Shown here piece after piece: positions 45,112-54,760 of a stretch of 64,000 nucleotides of DNA. Source of the stretch: CAWJKP01 sp963843465 (GTDB lineage: Bacteria; Planctomycetota; Planctomycetia; Pirellulales; Thermoguttaceae); assembly GCA_963843465.1 (NCBI GenBank), contig CAWJKP010000002.1, positions 1,364,001-1,428,000 on the forward strand, written 5' to 3'. A program made the translations under genes and the position numbers. The notes beneath the pieces are model-generated. The model saw nothing but the letters and a program-made list of their open reading frames with translations, was not told the origin of the DNA and ran no database searches. Position 1 is the first letter of the stretch. Each line of letters opens with the position of its first letter.

Positions 45112-46506
45112 CTAGAGCCACTTCTTACGCTGCTGAAGGTGGACGAACCGCTCCGCGTCGGCAAGGCCTTTGACCTTGAGGGCATCGCTGTCCCACTCGA
45201 TGGGTTGACCGAGGCGCATGGCGACCATGCCGACCATGGCGATCTCGGCCACACAGGCTGCCGTGTCGAAGCCCTGGAAGGTCTTGCCTTCGCCCTTGCA
45301 GGCGTCGAGCCATTCGCGCATGTGGTCCTTGGCCCTCGGCAGGGTCACGGGGATCGACTTGGCGGCCTCATGGTCCTTGACGCCGCGGCACTTCGCCTCA
45401 CCCTTGAGCCTGACCACGCCGCCGACGCCCCAGGCGTCGGAGAAGAGAATGCCCTTCTCGCCGGCCAGCAGCACGCCGTTGCCCGGCACCTTGCCGTAGG
45501 TCGACAGCAGCTCCGCGCCCAATTCCTCCGGCGGACCGGCCTTGCGCCCGTCGTGCCACCAGACGGCCACGGGGTCGAAGCCTTCCCGGGCGGGGAAGTC
45601 CCAGCGGAAGTCGCTGGCCGAGGGATAGCTGTCCTTCAGCGGCTCGGGGATCTTGACCGACGCCCGCACCGGTGCGCCGAGCTTCAACGCCCGCCAGGGC
45701 AGGTTCAGGCCGTGGGCGCCCATGTCGGCCAGGTGGCCGTCGCCGAAGGGCAGCCAGCGGCCCCAGCGCAGACAGGCCACGGCGCCCGGGGCCGCGAGGT
45801 AGTAATTCTTGTAGGGCAACAGCGGCGACGGGCCGCACCAGAAGTCCCAGTCCAGCCCGCCGGGGATCGGGTCGGCCGTGGTGTCGATCGGCGCACTGGG
45901 CGGGAAGCTGCGGTTGATCCAGCAGTGGACCTCGCGGATCTTGCCCAGCAGGCCCGCCTGGACCACCTCCATGCTGCGGCGGAAAGTGTCGGTCGAGCCG
46001 CCCTGCGAGCCGAGCTGCGTGGCCAGCTTGCTCTGGCGGCCCAGGTCGCGGATCTCCCGGGCCTCGGCGCAGCTATGCGACATCGGCTTCTCGCAGAAGA
46101 CGTGCTTGCCGGCCAACATGGCGGCCTTGCTCATCGGCACGTGCCATCGCTGGCCGGCGGCGATGACCACCGCGTCCACGGGCTTCTCCGACTCCAACAG
46201 CTTGCGGTAGTCCCCGTAGACCTTGGCCCCCTTCAGCTTGGCGCCGAAGCCTTTCTTCAGGTGTGCGATCTGGCGGGCGTCGACGTCGCAGATGGCCGCG
46301 ACGTTGTCACCTTGCTGGAGGGCCGAGCCGAGGATCTGGCCCATGCGCCCGCCGCAGCCCAGCAGGGCCAGGTTCAGCTTGCGGTTGGCCCCCTCTCCGG
46401 CCAACGCCCGCGAAGGCACCAAGTACGGCAGCCCGCAGGCGCCGACGCCGGCTGCCCCGAAAGTCTTCAAGAGTGAACGCCGAGTGATCTGCGAATGCTG
46501 GTCCAT
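45112..46506 (-). CDS. Tat-exported Gfo/Idh/MocA-family oxidoreductase
   Basis: The protein has 464 residues. The twin-arginine signal is QITRRSLLKTFGAAGVGACG. The Rossmann fold shows LNLALLGCGGRMGQILGSAL; the conserved lysine is in VFCEKPMSHSCAEAREI. GGLDWDFWCGPSPLLPY and LPFGDGHLADMGAHGLNLPW are typical of periplasmic planctomycete members. The upstream frame is open but lacks homology, and MDQHSQ at 46506 places the signal correctly. It probably processes sugars or glycans. It converges with the calpain-like gene. Confidence 0.88.
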   Translation of the reverse strand: MDQHSQITRRSLLKTFGAAGVGACGLPYLVPSRALAGEGANRKLNLALLGCGGRMGQILGSALQQGDNVAAICDVDARQIAHLKKGFGAKLKGAKVYGDYRKLLESEKPVDAVVIAAGQRWHVPMSKAAMLAGKHVFCEKPMSHSCAEAREIRDLGRQSKLATQLGSQGGSTDTFRRSMEVVQAGLLGKIREVHCWINRSFPPSAPIDTTADPIPGGLDWDFWCGPSPLLPYKNYYLAAPGAVACLRWGRWLPFGDGHLADMGAHGLNLPWRALKLGAPVRASVKIPEPLKDSYPSASDFRWDFPAREGFDPVAVWWHDGRKAGPPEELGAELLSTYGKVPGNGVLLAGEKGILFSDAWGVGGVVRLKGEAKCRGVKDHEAAKSIPVTLPRAKDHMREWLDACKGEGKTFQGFDTAACVAEIAMVGMVAMRLGQPIEWDSDALKVKGLADAERFVHLQQRKKWL

Positions 46507-46631
46507 GTTGGGTGGCTCCCAGGAAGGCGCGGATAGGTGGGACGAAGAAACGGCGGGAAACTCCGGGGGACACAAGTCTCCCGGAACGCGCCCGATTCTA
46601 GTCGCCGGGCAGAGGAAGGTCAAGCAGGCGC

Positions 46632-48095
46632 TCACCCGCTGCTTGCAAGCGATTCCGGTGGACCGGCCAGCGCGCGGACGACCTTGAGCCCGGTCGCTTG
46701 GGAAAGATCGACAATCGGCAATTCGCCGTTGTGCGGCGACTGGCCCACCACTTCGACCACCGGCCGGTCGTATGCAGGACCGTTGCTGCGGATCACTCTC
46801 CCCACGCGATCGTCGCTCAAGGCCACGAAAGACCCCAGCGGGAAGAGCGAGACCGTCTCCAGCAATGCGCGAACGAAGCGGTGGTCGAAGAGTCCTTGCC
46901 GGGAAAGCTTCAACATCGTCTCCATGGCGCAGTAAGGAATCACCGGCGGCCGGTAAGGACGTGGGGAGACCAGTGCCACGAAGGCGTCGGCCACGGCCGC
47001 GACGCGCGACAACTCCGTGATCTGGCCGCCGGCGCGGCCGCGAGGATATCCGCTGCCGTTGCAACGCTCGTGGATCTGGTAGGCGACCATCCGCGCCGCC
47101 GCGGGAATGCGGTCCCAGTGGTGCTGCAACAGGTCGAAGACTGCCACGGGGTGCCTGGCGATCGCCTGATGCTCCTCGAACGAGGCAATACGGTCGTGCC
47201 AGTAAACACCCGGATCGATTCCCAGCATTCCCAAGTCGTGCAACAGACAGCCGATCCCCAGCGACGCCAGCGTTCGCTGGTCGTATCCCAGCTTGATGCC
47301 TATGGCCAGGGCCAACATGGCGCTACCGAGACTGTGGCGGTTGGGATAGCCATCGGCGGCCGGGCTGATGCCCAAGGAAACGAAGAGGTCGAAATCGGCG
47401 ACCGCTTGCTTCAACGCCTCGCGGCAGACCTGATCGGCCGGGCCTAGATCGGAGCCCCTGTCGACCTGTAGACAATCGAAAAAGGTCGAGAGTTGGTCGG
47501 CACAGCGGTCCGCCTGTCCGGCGAACTGCAGGGCCAGCCGCGGGCTGACCGGCGCAGCCCCGTGTTTGACGACGTGCCGGGCGAAAGGTGGACCGTGGCT
47601 GGGCAGTTCCAAGCCTTGACCTGCCTCGACGTGTGCGTCCAGGTCTCGCGTGAAGCGCGATTCCGCGGTGGAGACCACGGCCGGCTTGACGGGCGGCGCC
47701 TCCGACAGCCGAGGGGCCGACGCTGCGCGGACCAGGTCGGCAAAGTCCCCAGGGCTGTCCCATTTCTTGGCGAAAAGACATTCTCGACGAGTTGCGTCGG
47801 GGCCGATTACCTTGACCTCTCCCCTGCCGCCTCGCCCGGGCGCCGCGGGCAGTCCCAGCGGGCGGACGTTCCTCCGCACGACCAACGCACTCTCTTCGGC
47901 CATGACCGCAAAGTAAACGGCCCCACAGCGAACACATTCCCAGTCGCTGCCCACCTCGCCTGCTCCGGCAATCCGCAACGGCAAGGGACACCCACAGGCA
48001 ACACAGTCGCCGAGCCTGGACGCCGGACGGGTGAATTGCGAGGCGGGCATACCGTTGAACCGTGCCTTAGGGCCGCTCATGGGTATATAGCTCAT
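46632..48095 (-). CDS. HD-GYP domain protein with N-terminal zinc ribbon
   Basis: The protein has 487 residues. Residues about 25-55 hold CVACGCPLPLRIAG...WECVRCG, a two-CxxC ribbon. The HD-GYP domain (about 245-400) has HSLGSAMLALAIGIKLGYDQ, CLLHDLGMLGID (HD pair) and HERCNGSGYPRG, where the GYP of the signature is intact. The C-terminus (GSFVALSDDRVGRVI) resembles PilZ-like barrels. It probably hydrolyses cyclic-di-GMP. A second start 5 codons in (48080) is possible. Monocistronic. Confidence 0.85.
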   Translation of the reverse strand: MSYIPMSGPKARFNGMPASQFTRPASRLGDCVACGCPLPLRIAGAGEVGSDWECVRCGAVYFAVMAEESALVVRRNVRPLGLPAAPGRGGRGEVKVIGPDATRRECLFAKKWDSPGDFADLVRAASAPRLSEAPPVKPAVVSTAESRFTRDLDAHVEAGQGLELPSHGPPFARHVVKHGAAPVSPRLALQFAGQADRCADQLSTFFDCLQVDRGSDLGPADQVCREALKQAVADFDLFVSLGISPAADGYPNRHSLGSAMLALAIGIKLGYDQRTLASLGIGCLLHDLGMLGIDPGVYWHDRIASFEEHQAIARHPVAVFDLLQHHWDRIPAAARMVAYQIHERCNGSGYPRGRAGGQITELSRVAAVADAFVALVSPRPYRPPVIPYCAMETMLKLSRQGLFDHRFVRALLETVSLFPLGSFVALSDDRVGRVIRSNGPAYDRPVVEVVGQSPHNGELPIVDLSQATGLKVVRALAGPPESLASSG

Positions 48096-48215
48096 GGGTC
48101 CCGGTCTGCGGCAACACCTGTTTGATCCCCACGGAAGCTCGAAAAGTGCCCTTGGCCCTGAAAGGATTGGAAGCAACGTAGCGTTCAAGCACACGCCTCC
48201 GGGGGGCGTGATTGC

Positions 48216-49103
48216 TCAAAGGGCGGCGGACAGCAGCTTGTCGAACCGTTGGCGGAGCCGGGCGAACGCCTGCACGCGGTCGGCGGGCGGCTTGCCGCCA
48301 GCCTCGATCAGCCACCAGCCGCGATAGCCGGCCCGTACGAAAAGCTTCATCAACTCGGCGAAGGGGTATCCGTCCAGGGCCTTGACATGCGCGGTCGCCC
48401 CCAGACGGTTCTTGACGAGATTGAAATTATACTCCAGGCCCGGGCGCTCCAGGTCGGAGCCGTTGGAGTTCCAGCACACGCCCACGTTAGGATGCGTGGC
48501 CACGTCCATGATCTGCTTGATGATCGGCAGCCGCGCACAGCCGCCGTGCACTTCCAGGCGGATTTGCTGCTGATAATCGGCGCCGAACTCCGCTGCGGCG
48601 TTGAGCGACTCGCCGATCTGCTCGATGGTCTTCTCGGCCGGCACGCCCTTGGGCAGATCGTTGGGCCGCACCTTCACCCCGCTGCCGCCCACGTCGTGGC
48701 TGAGCTTGACGTAAGCCTTGGTGTTCTCGATCGCCTTGGCCAACTTCTTCGCATCGGGACTATGGAACTCCTCGGCGCTGCCGATGCCGACCATCTTCAC
48801 CGGGCTGGCCGCAAAGCGCTTGCGGACCTCGGCCCGCTCCGCCTGATTGAGACTCAGCTCGACCCCGTGCTTGTGTCCGCTGCGCAGCTCGACTCCCGCC
48901 AGCTTGCCCTTTTCGCAGGTCTCCAGCAAGGTGGGCAGATCAAGGTCGGCGCCCCACATGTAGGTCACCAGCCCGAGATGGATCTCCGCGCGCGGCGCGT
49001 CAGCGGCCCGGGCACGGGAGCGCTCGAGCGCGCCTGCGGCCAACAGCGCGGTTCCAGAGTAAGCGGCCGAACGCAGGAACTGACGACGCGAAAGATCAAA
49101 CAT
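48216..49103 (-). CDS. Tat-exported sugar phosphate isomerase/epimerase-like TIM barrel
   Basis: The protein has 295 residues. The signal FDLSRRQFLRSAAYSGTALL is a twin-arginine type. The xylose-isomerase-like barrel has LGLVTYMWGADLDLPTLLET, GVELRSGHKHGVE, IRLEVHGGCARLPIIKQIMD, VGVCWNSNGSD and GWWLIEAGG, with acidic and His metal ligands. Substrate unknown, probably a sugar. ATG 49103; 17 bp downstream of the membrane-STAS gene, so possibly cotranscribed with it. Confidence 0.82.
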   Translation of the reverse strand: MFDLSRRQFLRSAAYSGTALLAAGALERSRARAADAPRAEIHLGLVTYMWGADLDLPTLLETCEKGKLAGVELRSGHKHGVELSLNQAERAEVRKRFAASPVKMVGIGSAEEFHSPDAKKLAKAIENTKAYVKLSHDVGGSGVKVRPNDLPKGVPAEKTIEQIGESLNAAAEFGADYQQQIRLEVHGGCARLPIIKQIMDVATHPNVGVCWNSNGSDLERPGLEYNFNLVKNRLGATAHVKALDGYPFAELMKLFVRAGYRGWWLIEAGGKPPADRVQAFARLRQRFDKLLSAAL

Positions 49104-49120
49104 GGGAACGACTCCTGGAT

Positions 49121-49771
49121 TCACGTTAAACCGGAGAATGCGCGGATTCCAACGGGAACCGAGCAGAGGACGACCCATCCATGCCCATCGTGCTTGGACA
49201 TTTCCTCGACCGCGCGCTGCCTGTCATCGAACACTCGGAATACCGCCCTGGGAGGCAATCTAACGGGTCGATACGGCTTGCCGTACTTCCCTGCCTCCCT
49301 GCGCGCCGCCTTCATGACCTGGACCATGACTCCACGGAAACGTTTCGAGATCTTCTCGGCATGGAGAAAATCGAGAACGAAATCGCAGTGATGCTCGTCG
49401 ATCAAGCGTTTCAGTTGCTTCTGCACCGACTGGCACTGTTGCAGGGTAATGATGTTGTCACGCAGCTTGACGACGATGATCTCCCCAACTCGTTCGCACT
49501 CAAGAGGGGCCGGCCTTGCCTGGCCTCTCGGCATATAGACTTCCGAGAGAAAGTCCATGATCCAACCGATAACGACCAATTCCCCCATGTAGACAACAAC
49601 GCTTAGCCCCGAGAGGACGAGGATCGTCGCCACAATGAGGGTTTCGATGGGAAAGCGTCTGAAAACGTGGGGCAACACCGCACAGATCGTCAGCGCCAAC
49701 AGGAACAAGACCAAGATGGGCAGAAGGGCCTTCAGAAATCGGCGGCAATCGCTGAAGACCGTCATTGGCAC
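49121..49771 (-). CDS. Two-helix membrane protein with cytoplasmic STAS-like domain
   Basis: The protein has 216 residues. Transmembrane segments are LKALLPILVLFLLALTICAV (about 14-35) and ETLIVATILVLSGLSVVVYM (43-70). From residue 90 a STAS fold is suggested by VGEIIVVKLRDNIITLQQCQ ... CDFVLDFLHAEKISKRFRGV ... VRLPPRAVFRVFDDRQRAVE. The DxSxxxxxDS phospho-motif of SpoIIAA is absent (DFLHAEKISKRF). It may be a non-phosphorylated anchor in a signalling complex. Starts at 49771 or 49765. Confidence 0.65.
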   Translation of the reverse strand: MPMTVFSDCRRFLKALLPILVLFLLALTICAVLPHVFRRFPIETLIVATILVLSGLSVVVYMGELVVIGWIMDFLSEVYMPRGQARPAPLECERVGEIIVVKLRDNIITLQQCQSVQKQLKRLIDEHHCDFVLDFLHAEKISKRFRGVMVQVMKAARREAGKYGKPYRPVRLPPRAVFRVFDDRQRAVEEMSKHDGHGWVVLCSVPVGIRAFSGLT

Positions 49772-50029
49772 TGCTCGCTAAACCCGCTGGGCACGATTTT
49801 ACAGGAGTCTCTGCCCTTCTTGCTCATCCCTTGTCCCTACTCATAACTCCGTACTCGTTTCCCGTCAAGGAGTTACGGGACTTGGCGCCCCCTCGGTTCT
49901 CTTCGTCTATGCACGTTGGTCTTCCCTGTTCCCCTCAGATGAGCTTTTGGGGAAGGACCGGTGATTTGCCTTGGCGGCCGATTCCGGTTATCCTGGCGTG
50001 CAGAACTCCGACCACCTGGGAAATTGGGT

Positions 50030-51349
50030 ATGCAGCACTACGGCAATGGGCCCTCGACGGGACTGGAACAGACGCCGGCCGGCAAGATCACCACCGGCTT
50101 CCGCCCGGACGACGTTTTCCTTGCCCGCCCCGACCGGGAGATTCTCGTGCGCCTGGCCGAGCGCGTCGCCCAGCTCGCCGCCAGCCCCCGCATGGCGGAA
50201 ACCCGCCGGCTCTGGCAGCAGCACAACCGGCTGGAAAAGACCCGGCCGGTGGTTTTCTGCGACCCGGAGAACGGCTGGAACGAGATCCTCACCGAGGCCC
50301 AGGTGCAGTGCCGAGGCAAGCTCGCCCGGCGATGGGAGATGGACCTCCGCAAAGAGATCTTCTGGGCCGAGGAGATGGGCGACGACAAGCCGTTGGACTC
50401 GTGCTTCGATGTCCCCTACACCGTCTCGGCCGACGACTGGGGCCTCCAGACCGTCTTCCACCGAACGGAGAGCCTGGGCTCGTGCGTCTGGGACGCCCCG
50501 CTCAAGGACTACGACGCCGGCCTCAAGAAGCTCCACGCGCCCCGCTTCGAGATCGACTGGAAAACCACCCGCGGCTGCCTGGATCTGGCTGGCGAAGTCT
50601 TCCAAAGCATCTTGCCGGCCCGGCTGAAGGGGATCTGGTGGTGGTCGCTGGGAGTGACCATGCCCGCCGTGTTTCTCCGCGGGCTGACCAATCTGCTCTA
50701 CGACCTTTGCGAGAACCCCCAGGGGCTCAAGGAGCTTCTGGCCATGATCTCCCGGGGTCACCTCGAGAAGCTCGACTATCTCGAATCGAATAATCTCCTG
50801 AGCCTGAACAACGACAGCACTTACGTGGGATCGGGTGGATTCGGACTTACCGACGAGCTGCCCGGCAAGGGTTTCAGCGGCCCGGTGCGCTGCCAGGACC
50901 TGTGGGGCTTCACGGAGAGCCAGGAGACGGTGGGGGTGTCGCCGGAGATGTACGAGGAATTCATCTTCCCTTGCGAGAAACCGATCATGGACCGCTTCGG
51001 GCTGACGTGCTACGGCTGCTGCGAGCCGGTGCACAGCCGCTGGCAGGTTGTCAAGCGGCATCACCATCTCCGCCGCGTGTCCTGCTCGCCTTGGGCCGAC
51101 CTGGAAAAGATGGCCGACTACCTCCAGGACCGCTACATCCTCTCCTACAAACCCAATCCGGCCGCGCTGGCCGTGCCCCAGATCGACGAGCCGGCGATCC
51201 GCGCAGGGCTGCGGCGGGCGTTGGACGTCACGCGGGGCTGCGTCGTGGAAGTGATCATGAAGGACAACCACACCCTGGCCGGGCGGCCGGAAAACGCCGT
51301 GCGCTGGTGCCGGATCGCCAAAGAAGAGGTCGAAAGGAGCTTTCCATGA
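50030..51349 (+). CDS. Uroporphyrinogen decarboxylase-superfamily protein
   Basis: The 439 residues resemble the UroD/methylcobamide methyltransferase family of unknown substrate: WGLQTVFHRTESLGSCVWDA, WWWSLGVTMPAVFLRGLTNL, CQDLWGFTESQETVGVSPEM, IFPCEKPIMDRFGLTCYGCC, HHHLRRVSCSPWADLEKM. The ring-decarboxylation residues of HemE are not identifiable, so heme synthesis is unlikely. The ATGA overlap with the next gene shows an operon. In this context the substrate may be a methylated or polyol compound. Confidence 0.75.
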   Translation: MQHYGNGPSTGLEQTPAGKITTGFRPDDVFLARPDREILVRLAERVAQLAASPRMAETRRLWQQHNRLEKTRPVVFCDPENGWNEILTEAQVQCRGKLARRWEMDLRKEIFWAEEMGDDKPLDSCFDVPYTVSADDWGLQTVFHRTESLGSCVWDAPLKDYDAGLKKLHAPRFEIDWKTTRGCLDLAGEVFQSILPARLKGIWWWSLGVTMPAVFLRGLTNLLYDLCENPQGLKELLAMISRGHLEKLDYLESNNLLSLNNDSTYVGSGGFGLTDELPGKGFSGPVRCQDLWGFTESQETVGVSPEMYEEFIFPCEKPIMDRFGLTCYGCCEPVHSRWQVVKRHHHLRRVSCSPWADLEKMADYLQDRYILSYKPNPAALAVPQIDEPAIRAGLRRALDVTRGCVVEVIMKDNHTLAGRPENAVRWCRIAKEEVERSFP

Positions 51350-52352
51350 AACTGGGCGTAGACTCTTACTCCACGCGGAACTCGGCACTGGACGCCGCCG
51401 GCGTGCTCGAGCTGGCCGGCGACCTGGGCTTGCAGGGGGTGCTCTTCGAGCTGTCGCCCTTCAGCTCCTTCCACGACGCCGAGCTGGAGAGAATCCGCCA
51501 GGCCGCCCAGCGCCGCGGCCTGTACGTGGAGATGGGCATGGGCTCGATCTTCCATTGGCATCCCATGGCGGCCAAGGGCCGCGAGCTTTTGGCCAAGGCC
51601 GGCTGCAACGTCAACGTCTCCGACGCCCAGATCGTCATCGAGCATCTCCAGGTTGCCAAGAAGCTGGGCTCGCCCTTGTTGCGCTGCGTGGGGGGCAACC
51701 TTTTCACCCGGGACGAAGGCCACGACATGACGGCCCTGGCCGACGCGGCCGTGGCCATTCTCCGCGAGGCATCCAAGGCCGCCGAGGCGATGGGCATGAA
51801 GATCGCCCTGGAGAACCACGCCGACTTCACGGTGCGGGAGCTGGCCTCGATCCAGGCCCGAGTGAACAGCCCGGCCTTCGGTTTCACCCTGGACTGCGCC
51901 AACCTGGCCTTTGACCTGGACGATCCGCTGCGGTTGGCCCGGATCATGGCCCCCTACGCCCTGACGACGCATTTCAAGAACTACCGCGTGCTGCGCACTT
52001 CTACGGGCCTGGCCCTGGAGAATTGCGATCTGGCCGGCGGCGAGATCGACCTGGTCGCGATCGCCCAAACCCTGGCCCGTTGGAATCCGCAGATCCACTT
52101 AAATATCGAGATCCATTCGCAATTCGCGCCCTTCAAGCTGGACATTCTCGAGGAGACCTTTTTCAGCGCCACCCGGCGCCGCCGGGCGACGGCTTGGCCT
52201 GGTACCTGAAACAGTCGTGGACCAAGCCCATGCTGGCCGAGCACCCGGCCAACCTGGCCGACGGCCCGCAGTCCTGGGCCCTGGAGCTGGAACACCTGAA
52301 GGCCTCGGTCCGCTGGGCGCAAGAGAAGTTGCGCCCGCTGTTGTCGCCCTGA
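51346..52352 (+). CDS. Sugar phosphate isomerase/epimerase (AP-endonuclease-2-like TIM barrel), one frameshift
   Basis: Start ATG 51346 overlaps the upstream stop. MKLGVDSYSTRNSALDAAG, GVLFELSPFSSFHDAELERI, AMGMKIALENHADFTVREL, FGFTLDCANLAF and IHLNIEIHSQFAPFKLDILE form the xylose-isomerase-like barrel with metal-binding Glu, His and Asp residues. A base is missing near 52170 (after ETFF); the other frame continues RHPAPPGDGLAWYLKQSWTK ... LEHLKASVRWAQEKLRPLLS, giving about 335 residues. Cytoplasmic (no signal). Confidence 0.8.
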
Positions 52353-52364
52353 CCCAAAAGACAA

Positions 52365-52406
52365 GTAGGGTGGGACAAGCTCGCCCACGCGAGCGCCGGC
52401 CCACCA
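52365..52406. repeat. GTAGGGTGGGAC element, partial
   Basis: GTAGGGTGGGACAAGCTCGC to GCGCCGGCCCACCA, between two genes of the sugar operon. Confidence 0.75.
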
Positions 52407-52433
52407 ATTCTACTCCTCGGGAGGAATCCAACC

Positions 52434-53597
52434 ATGACGGTCAAAGCAAGCCAGCCAAGCCGCAAAGAGCTTCGCCTGGGCGTGCTGGGTTGCGGCTTCA
52501 TGGGGAAATGCCACACCAATGCCTACAAGAAAATCCCCTACATCTACCCGGCGGCCGGCGTAGCGCCGCGGCTGTTGATGCTTTGCGACAAGCAGGAAGA
52601 GAAGCTGAGGGAGGAGGCGGCCCGGTACGGCTATGAGGAGTATACGACCGATTGGCGCGAGATGGCGGCGGACCCGCGGATCGACGTGGTCGACAACTGC
52701 GGGCCCGATCCCGTCCATCCCGATCCGTGCATTGCCGCCTTGGCCGCCGGCAAGCACGTGATCTGCGAGAAGCCGATGGCGGTGTCGGTCGCCGACGCCC
52801 GGCGGATGCGCGACGCCGCCGCCGCCGCGCGCAGCAAATCCATGTGTACCTTCAACTACCGCTTCCTGCCCGCCGTGCGCCTGGCCAAGGACCTGATTGC
52901 CGAGGGCAAGATCGGCACGATCTACCAGGTGCGGGTGAATTACCTGCAAATGGCGGGGCACGACCCGGCGCTGCGGCCCGAACAGTGCTGGTATTCGGCC
53001 TGGCCGCATTCCGGCGGCCTGCAAGGGATCGGCAGCCACGCCATCGACCAGTGCCGCTTCCTCGTCGGCGAGATTGCCTCGGTCTCGGCCCTGGTGCGGA
53101 CCTTCAACCGCCCGAGGGCCATCCCCTCGGCCGGCGACTCCGCTGCCTCGGCCGACGAAGGCACGGCCGCCCTGCTGGAGTTCGCCGACGGGGCCATCGG
53201 CGTGATGGAGTCCTCCGTGGTGGCCACGGGAAGAAAGAACTTTCTCTCCTGGGAGATCAACGGGTCGAAAGGCTCGCTCCGCTGGGACCTGGAGCATCTC
53301 AACAGCCTGTACGCCTGCCTCCAACAGCAGGGCGGCTCGAAGCTCCTCGGCTTCAGCGAGATCTCCGTCACCGAAAGCGACCATCCCTATGTCGGCCCCT
53401 GGTGGCCGCACGGGCACAACCTCGGCTGGGAGCACTGCCAAATCATCGAGAAGTTCCACTTCCTCGATGCCCTGGCCCATGACAGGCCGCTCGACCCGCA
53501 CCAGGCCACCTTCGAGGACGGCTACCGCGTGGCCGTGATCATCGACGCCATGAGAAACTCCAGCGCGTCGGGCCAGAGGGTACAGGTGTGCTATTGA
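52434..53597 (+). CDS. Gfo/Idh/MocA-family oxidoreductase (cytoplasmic)
   Basis: The protein has 387 residues. LRLGVLGCGFMGKCHTNAYK (Rossmann), HVICEKPMAVSVADARRMRD (catalytic Lys) and GGLQGIGSHAIDQCRFLVGE (catalytic Asp/His region) resemble myo-inositol 2-dehydrogenase and glucose-fructose oxidoreductase relatives. No signal peptide, unlike the other two oxidoreductases in the window. Third gene of the sugar operon; it probably oxidises a sugar or inositol with NAD(P). galM starts inside its last codons. Confidence 0.88.
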   Translation: MTVKASQPSRKELRLGVLGCGFMGKCHTNAYKKIPYIYPAAGVAPRLLMLCDKQEEKLREEAARYGYEEYTTDWREMAADPRIDVVDNCGPDPVHPDPCIAALAAGKHVICEKPMAVSVADARRMRDAAAAARSKSMCTFNYRFLPAVRLAKDLIAEGKIGTIYQVRVNYLQMAGHDPALRPEQCWYSAWPHSGGLQGIGSHAIDQCRFLVGEIASVSALVRTFNRPRAIPSAGDSAASADEGTAALLEFADGAIGVMESSVVATGRKNFLSWEINGSKGSLRWDLEHLNSLYACLQQQGGSKLLGFSEISVTESDHPYVGPWWPHGHNLGWEHCQIIEKFHFLDALAHDRPLDPHQATFEDGYRVAVIIDAMRNSSASGQRVQVCY

Positions 53598-54760
53598 GTC
53601 CCGCAGGGTCCGAAAGAGTTCCAGCGTCAGGAGTCTTTGTCCTGTGGGCGATTTGCTGCCTGCCGACACCAGCCTGGGCGGAGCAGGCAGAAGGGAAGCC
53701 CATGAACACGGTCGCCATCGAGAAGGACCGCTTCGGCGCCACTGCGGACGGAGTGGCCGTGGACCGCTACACCCTTCGCAACTCCGGCGGGATGACGGTG
53801 CGGCTCATCACCTACGGCGCGACGGTGACCGAGCTGCTGGTGCCCGGCCGCAACGGGGAGCCCGCGGACGTTGCGCTGGGTTTCGATAACCTGGCGCAGT
53901 ACGAGACGCAGAGCCCCTACTTCGGCTGCACGGCCGGCCGGGTCGCGTTTCGCATCACCGAGGGGAAGTTCACTCTCGACGGCAAGCCCTACCGCCTGAC
54001 GATCAACGCCGCGCCGCACCATTTGCACGGCGGCACCAAGGGCCTCAGCAAGGTGGTCTGGCGCGCCGAGCCGCTGGCGGGCTCCGCCGCGCCGGCCGTG
54101 AAGCTCACCCACAGGAGCCCCGACGGCGACCAGGGCTATCCGGGCAATCTCGACGTGACCGTGGTCTACACGCTCACCGGCGCCAACGAGCTGAAGATCG
54201 AGTATACCGCCGTCACGGATCGGCCCACGCCGGTCAACTTGACCCATCACACCTACTTCAACCTCAACGGCGCCGGCAGCGGCGCCGTCCTGGACCACGT
54301 GCTCCAGGTCCGCGCCGGCCGCTACACGCCCCTGGACGGCAAGGGCATTCCCAGCGGCCGCATCGCCCCGGTGGCCGGCACGCCGCTGGATTTCCGCACG
54401 CCCACGGCCATCGGTGACCGCATGAAGCCGGGAAGCGAAACGGCCGGCGGTTACGACGCGAGCTATCTGGTCGATCGCGCGGGTCCCGGGCCGGTCCTGG
54501 TGGCCACGCTCGCCGCCCCCGCCAACGGCCGGCGGCTGGACGTCCTCTCCACCGAGCCGGCGCTGGTGCTCTACACCGGCAACTACCTGGACGGGACGCT
54601 CCGCGGCAAGCAAGGGGCCGTCTACGGCAAACATGCCGGCGTCTGCCTGGAAACGGCCCATCTGCCCGACTCGGTCAATCGCCCCGAGTTCCCCTCGATC
54701 ATTCTGCGGCCCGGCCAGACCTACCGGCAGACGTGCATCTATCGCTTTTCCGTACGCTGA
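53588..54760 (+). CDS. galM: Aldose 1-epimerase (mutarotase), exported
   Basis: The 390-residue protein has a signal peptide (GVFVLWAICCLPTPAWAEQA) before the mutarotase domain: LITYGATVTELLVPGRNGEP, YFGCTAGRVAFRITEGKFTL, INAAPHHLHGGTKG (His), PVNLTHHTYFNL (His), YDASYLVDRAG, VCLETAHLPDSVNRPEFPSI (catalytic Glu). It interconverts alpha and beta anomers of sugars. GTG 53588 overlaps the preceding stop; internal ATG 53702 would remove the signal. REPs follow directly. Confidence 0.9.
   Translation: MLLSPAGSERVPASGVFVLWAICCLPTPAWAEQAEGKPMNTVAIEKDRFGATADGVAVDRYTLRNSGGMTVRLITYGATVTELLVPGRNGEPADVALGFDNLAQYETQSPYFGCTAGRVAFRITEGKFTLDGKPYRLTINAAPHHLHGGTKGLSKVVWRAEPLAGSAAPAVKLTHRSPDGDQGYPGNLDVTVVYTLTGANELKIEYTAVTDRPTPVNLTHHTYFNLNGAGSGAVLDHVLQVRAGRYTPLDGKGIPSGRIAPVAGTPLDFRTPTAIGDRMKPGSETAGGYDASYLVDRAGPGPVLVATLAAPANGRRLDVLSTEPALVLYTGNYLDGTLRGKQGAVYGKHAGVCLETAHLPDSVNRPEFPSIILRPGQTYRQTCIYRFSVR

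Noticed and set aside
50030..51349. hemE (uroporphyrinogen decarboxylase of heme synthesis)
   Set aside because: The family fold fits, but HemE signature residues are not identifiable and the operon is for sugar metabolism.
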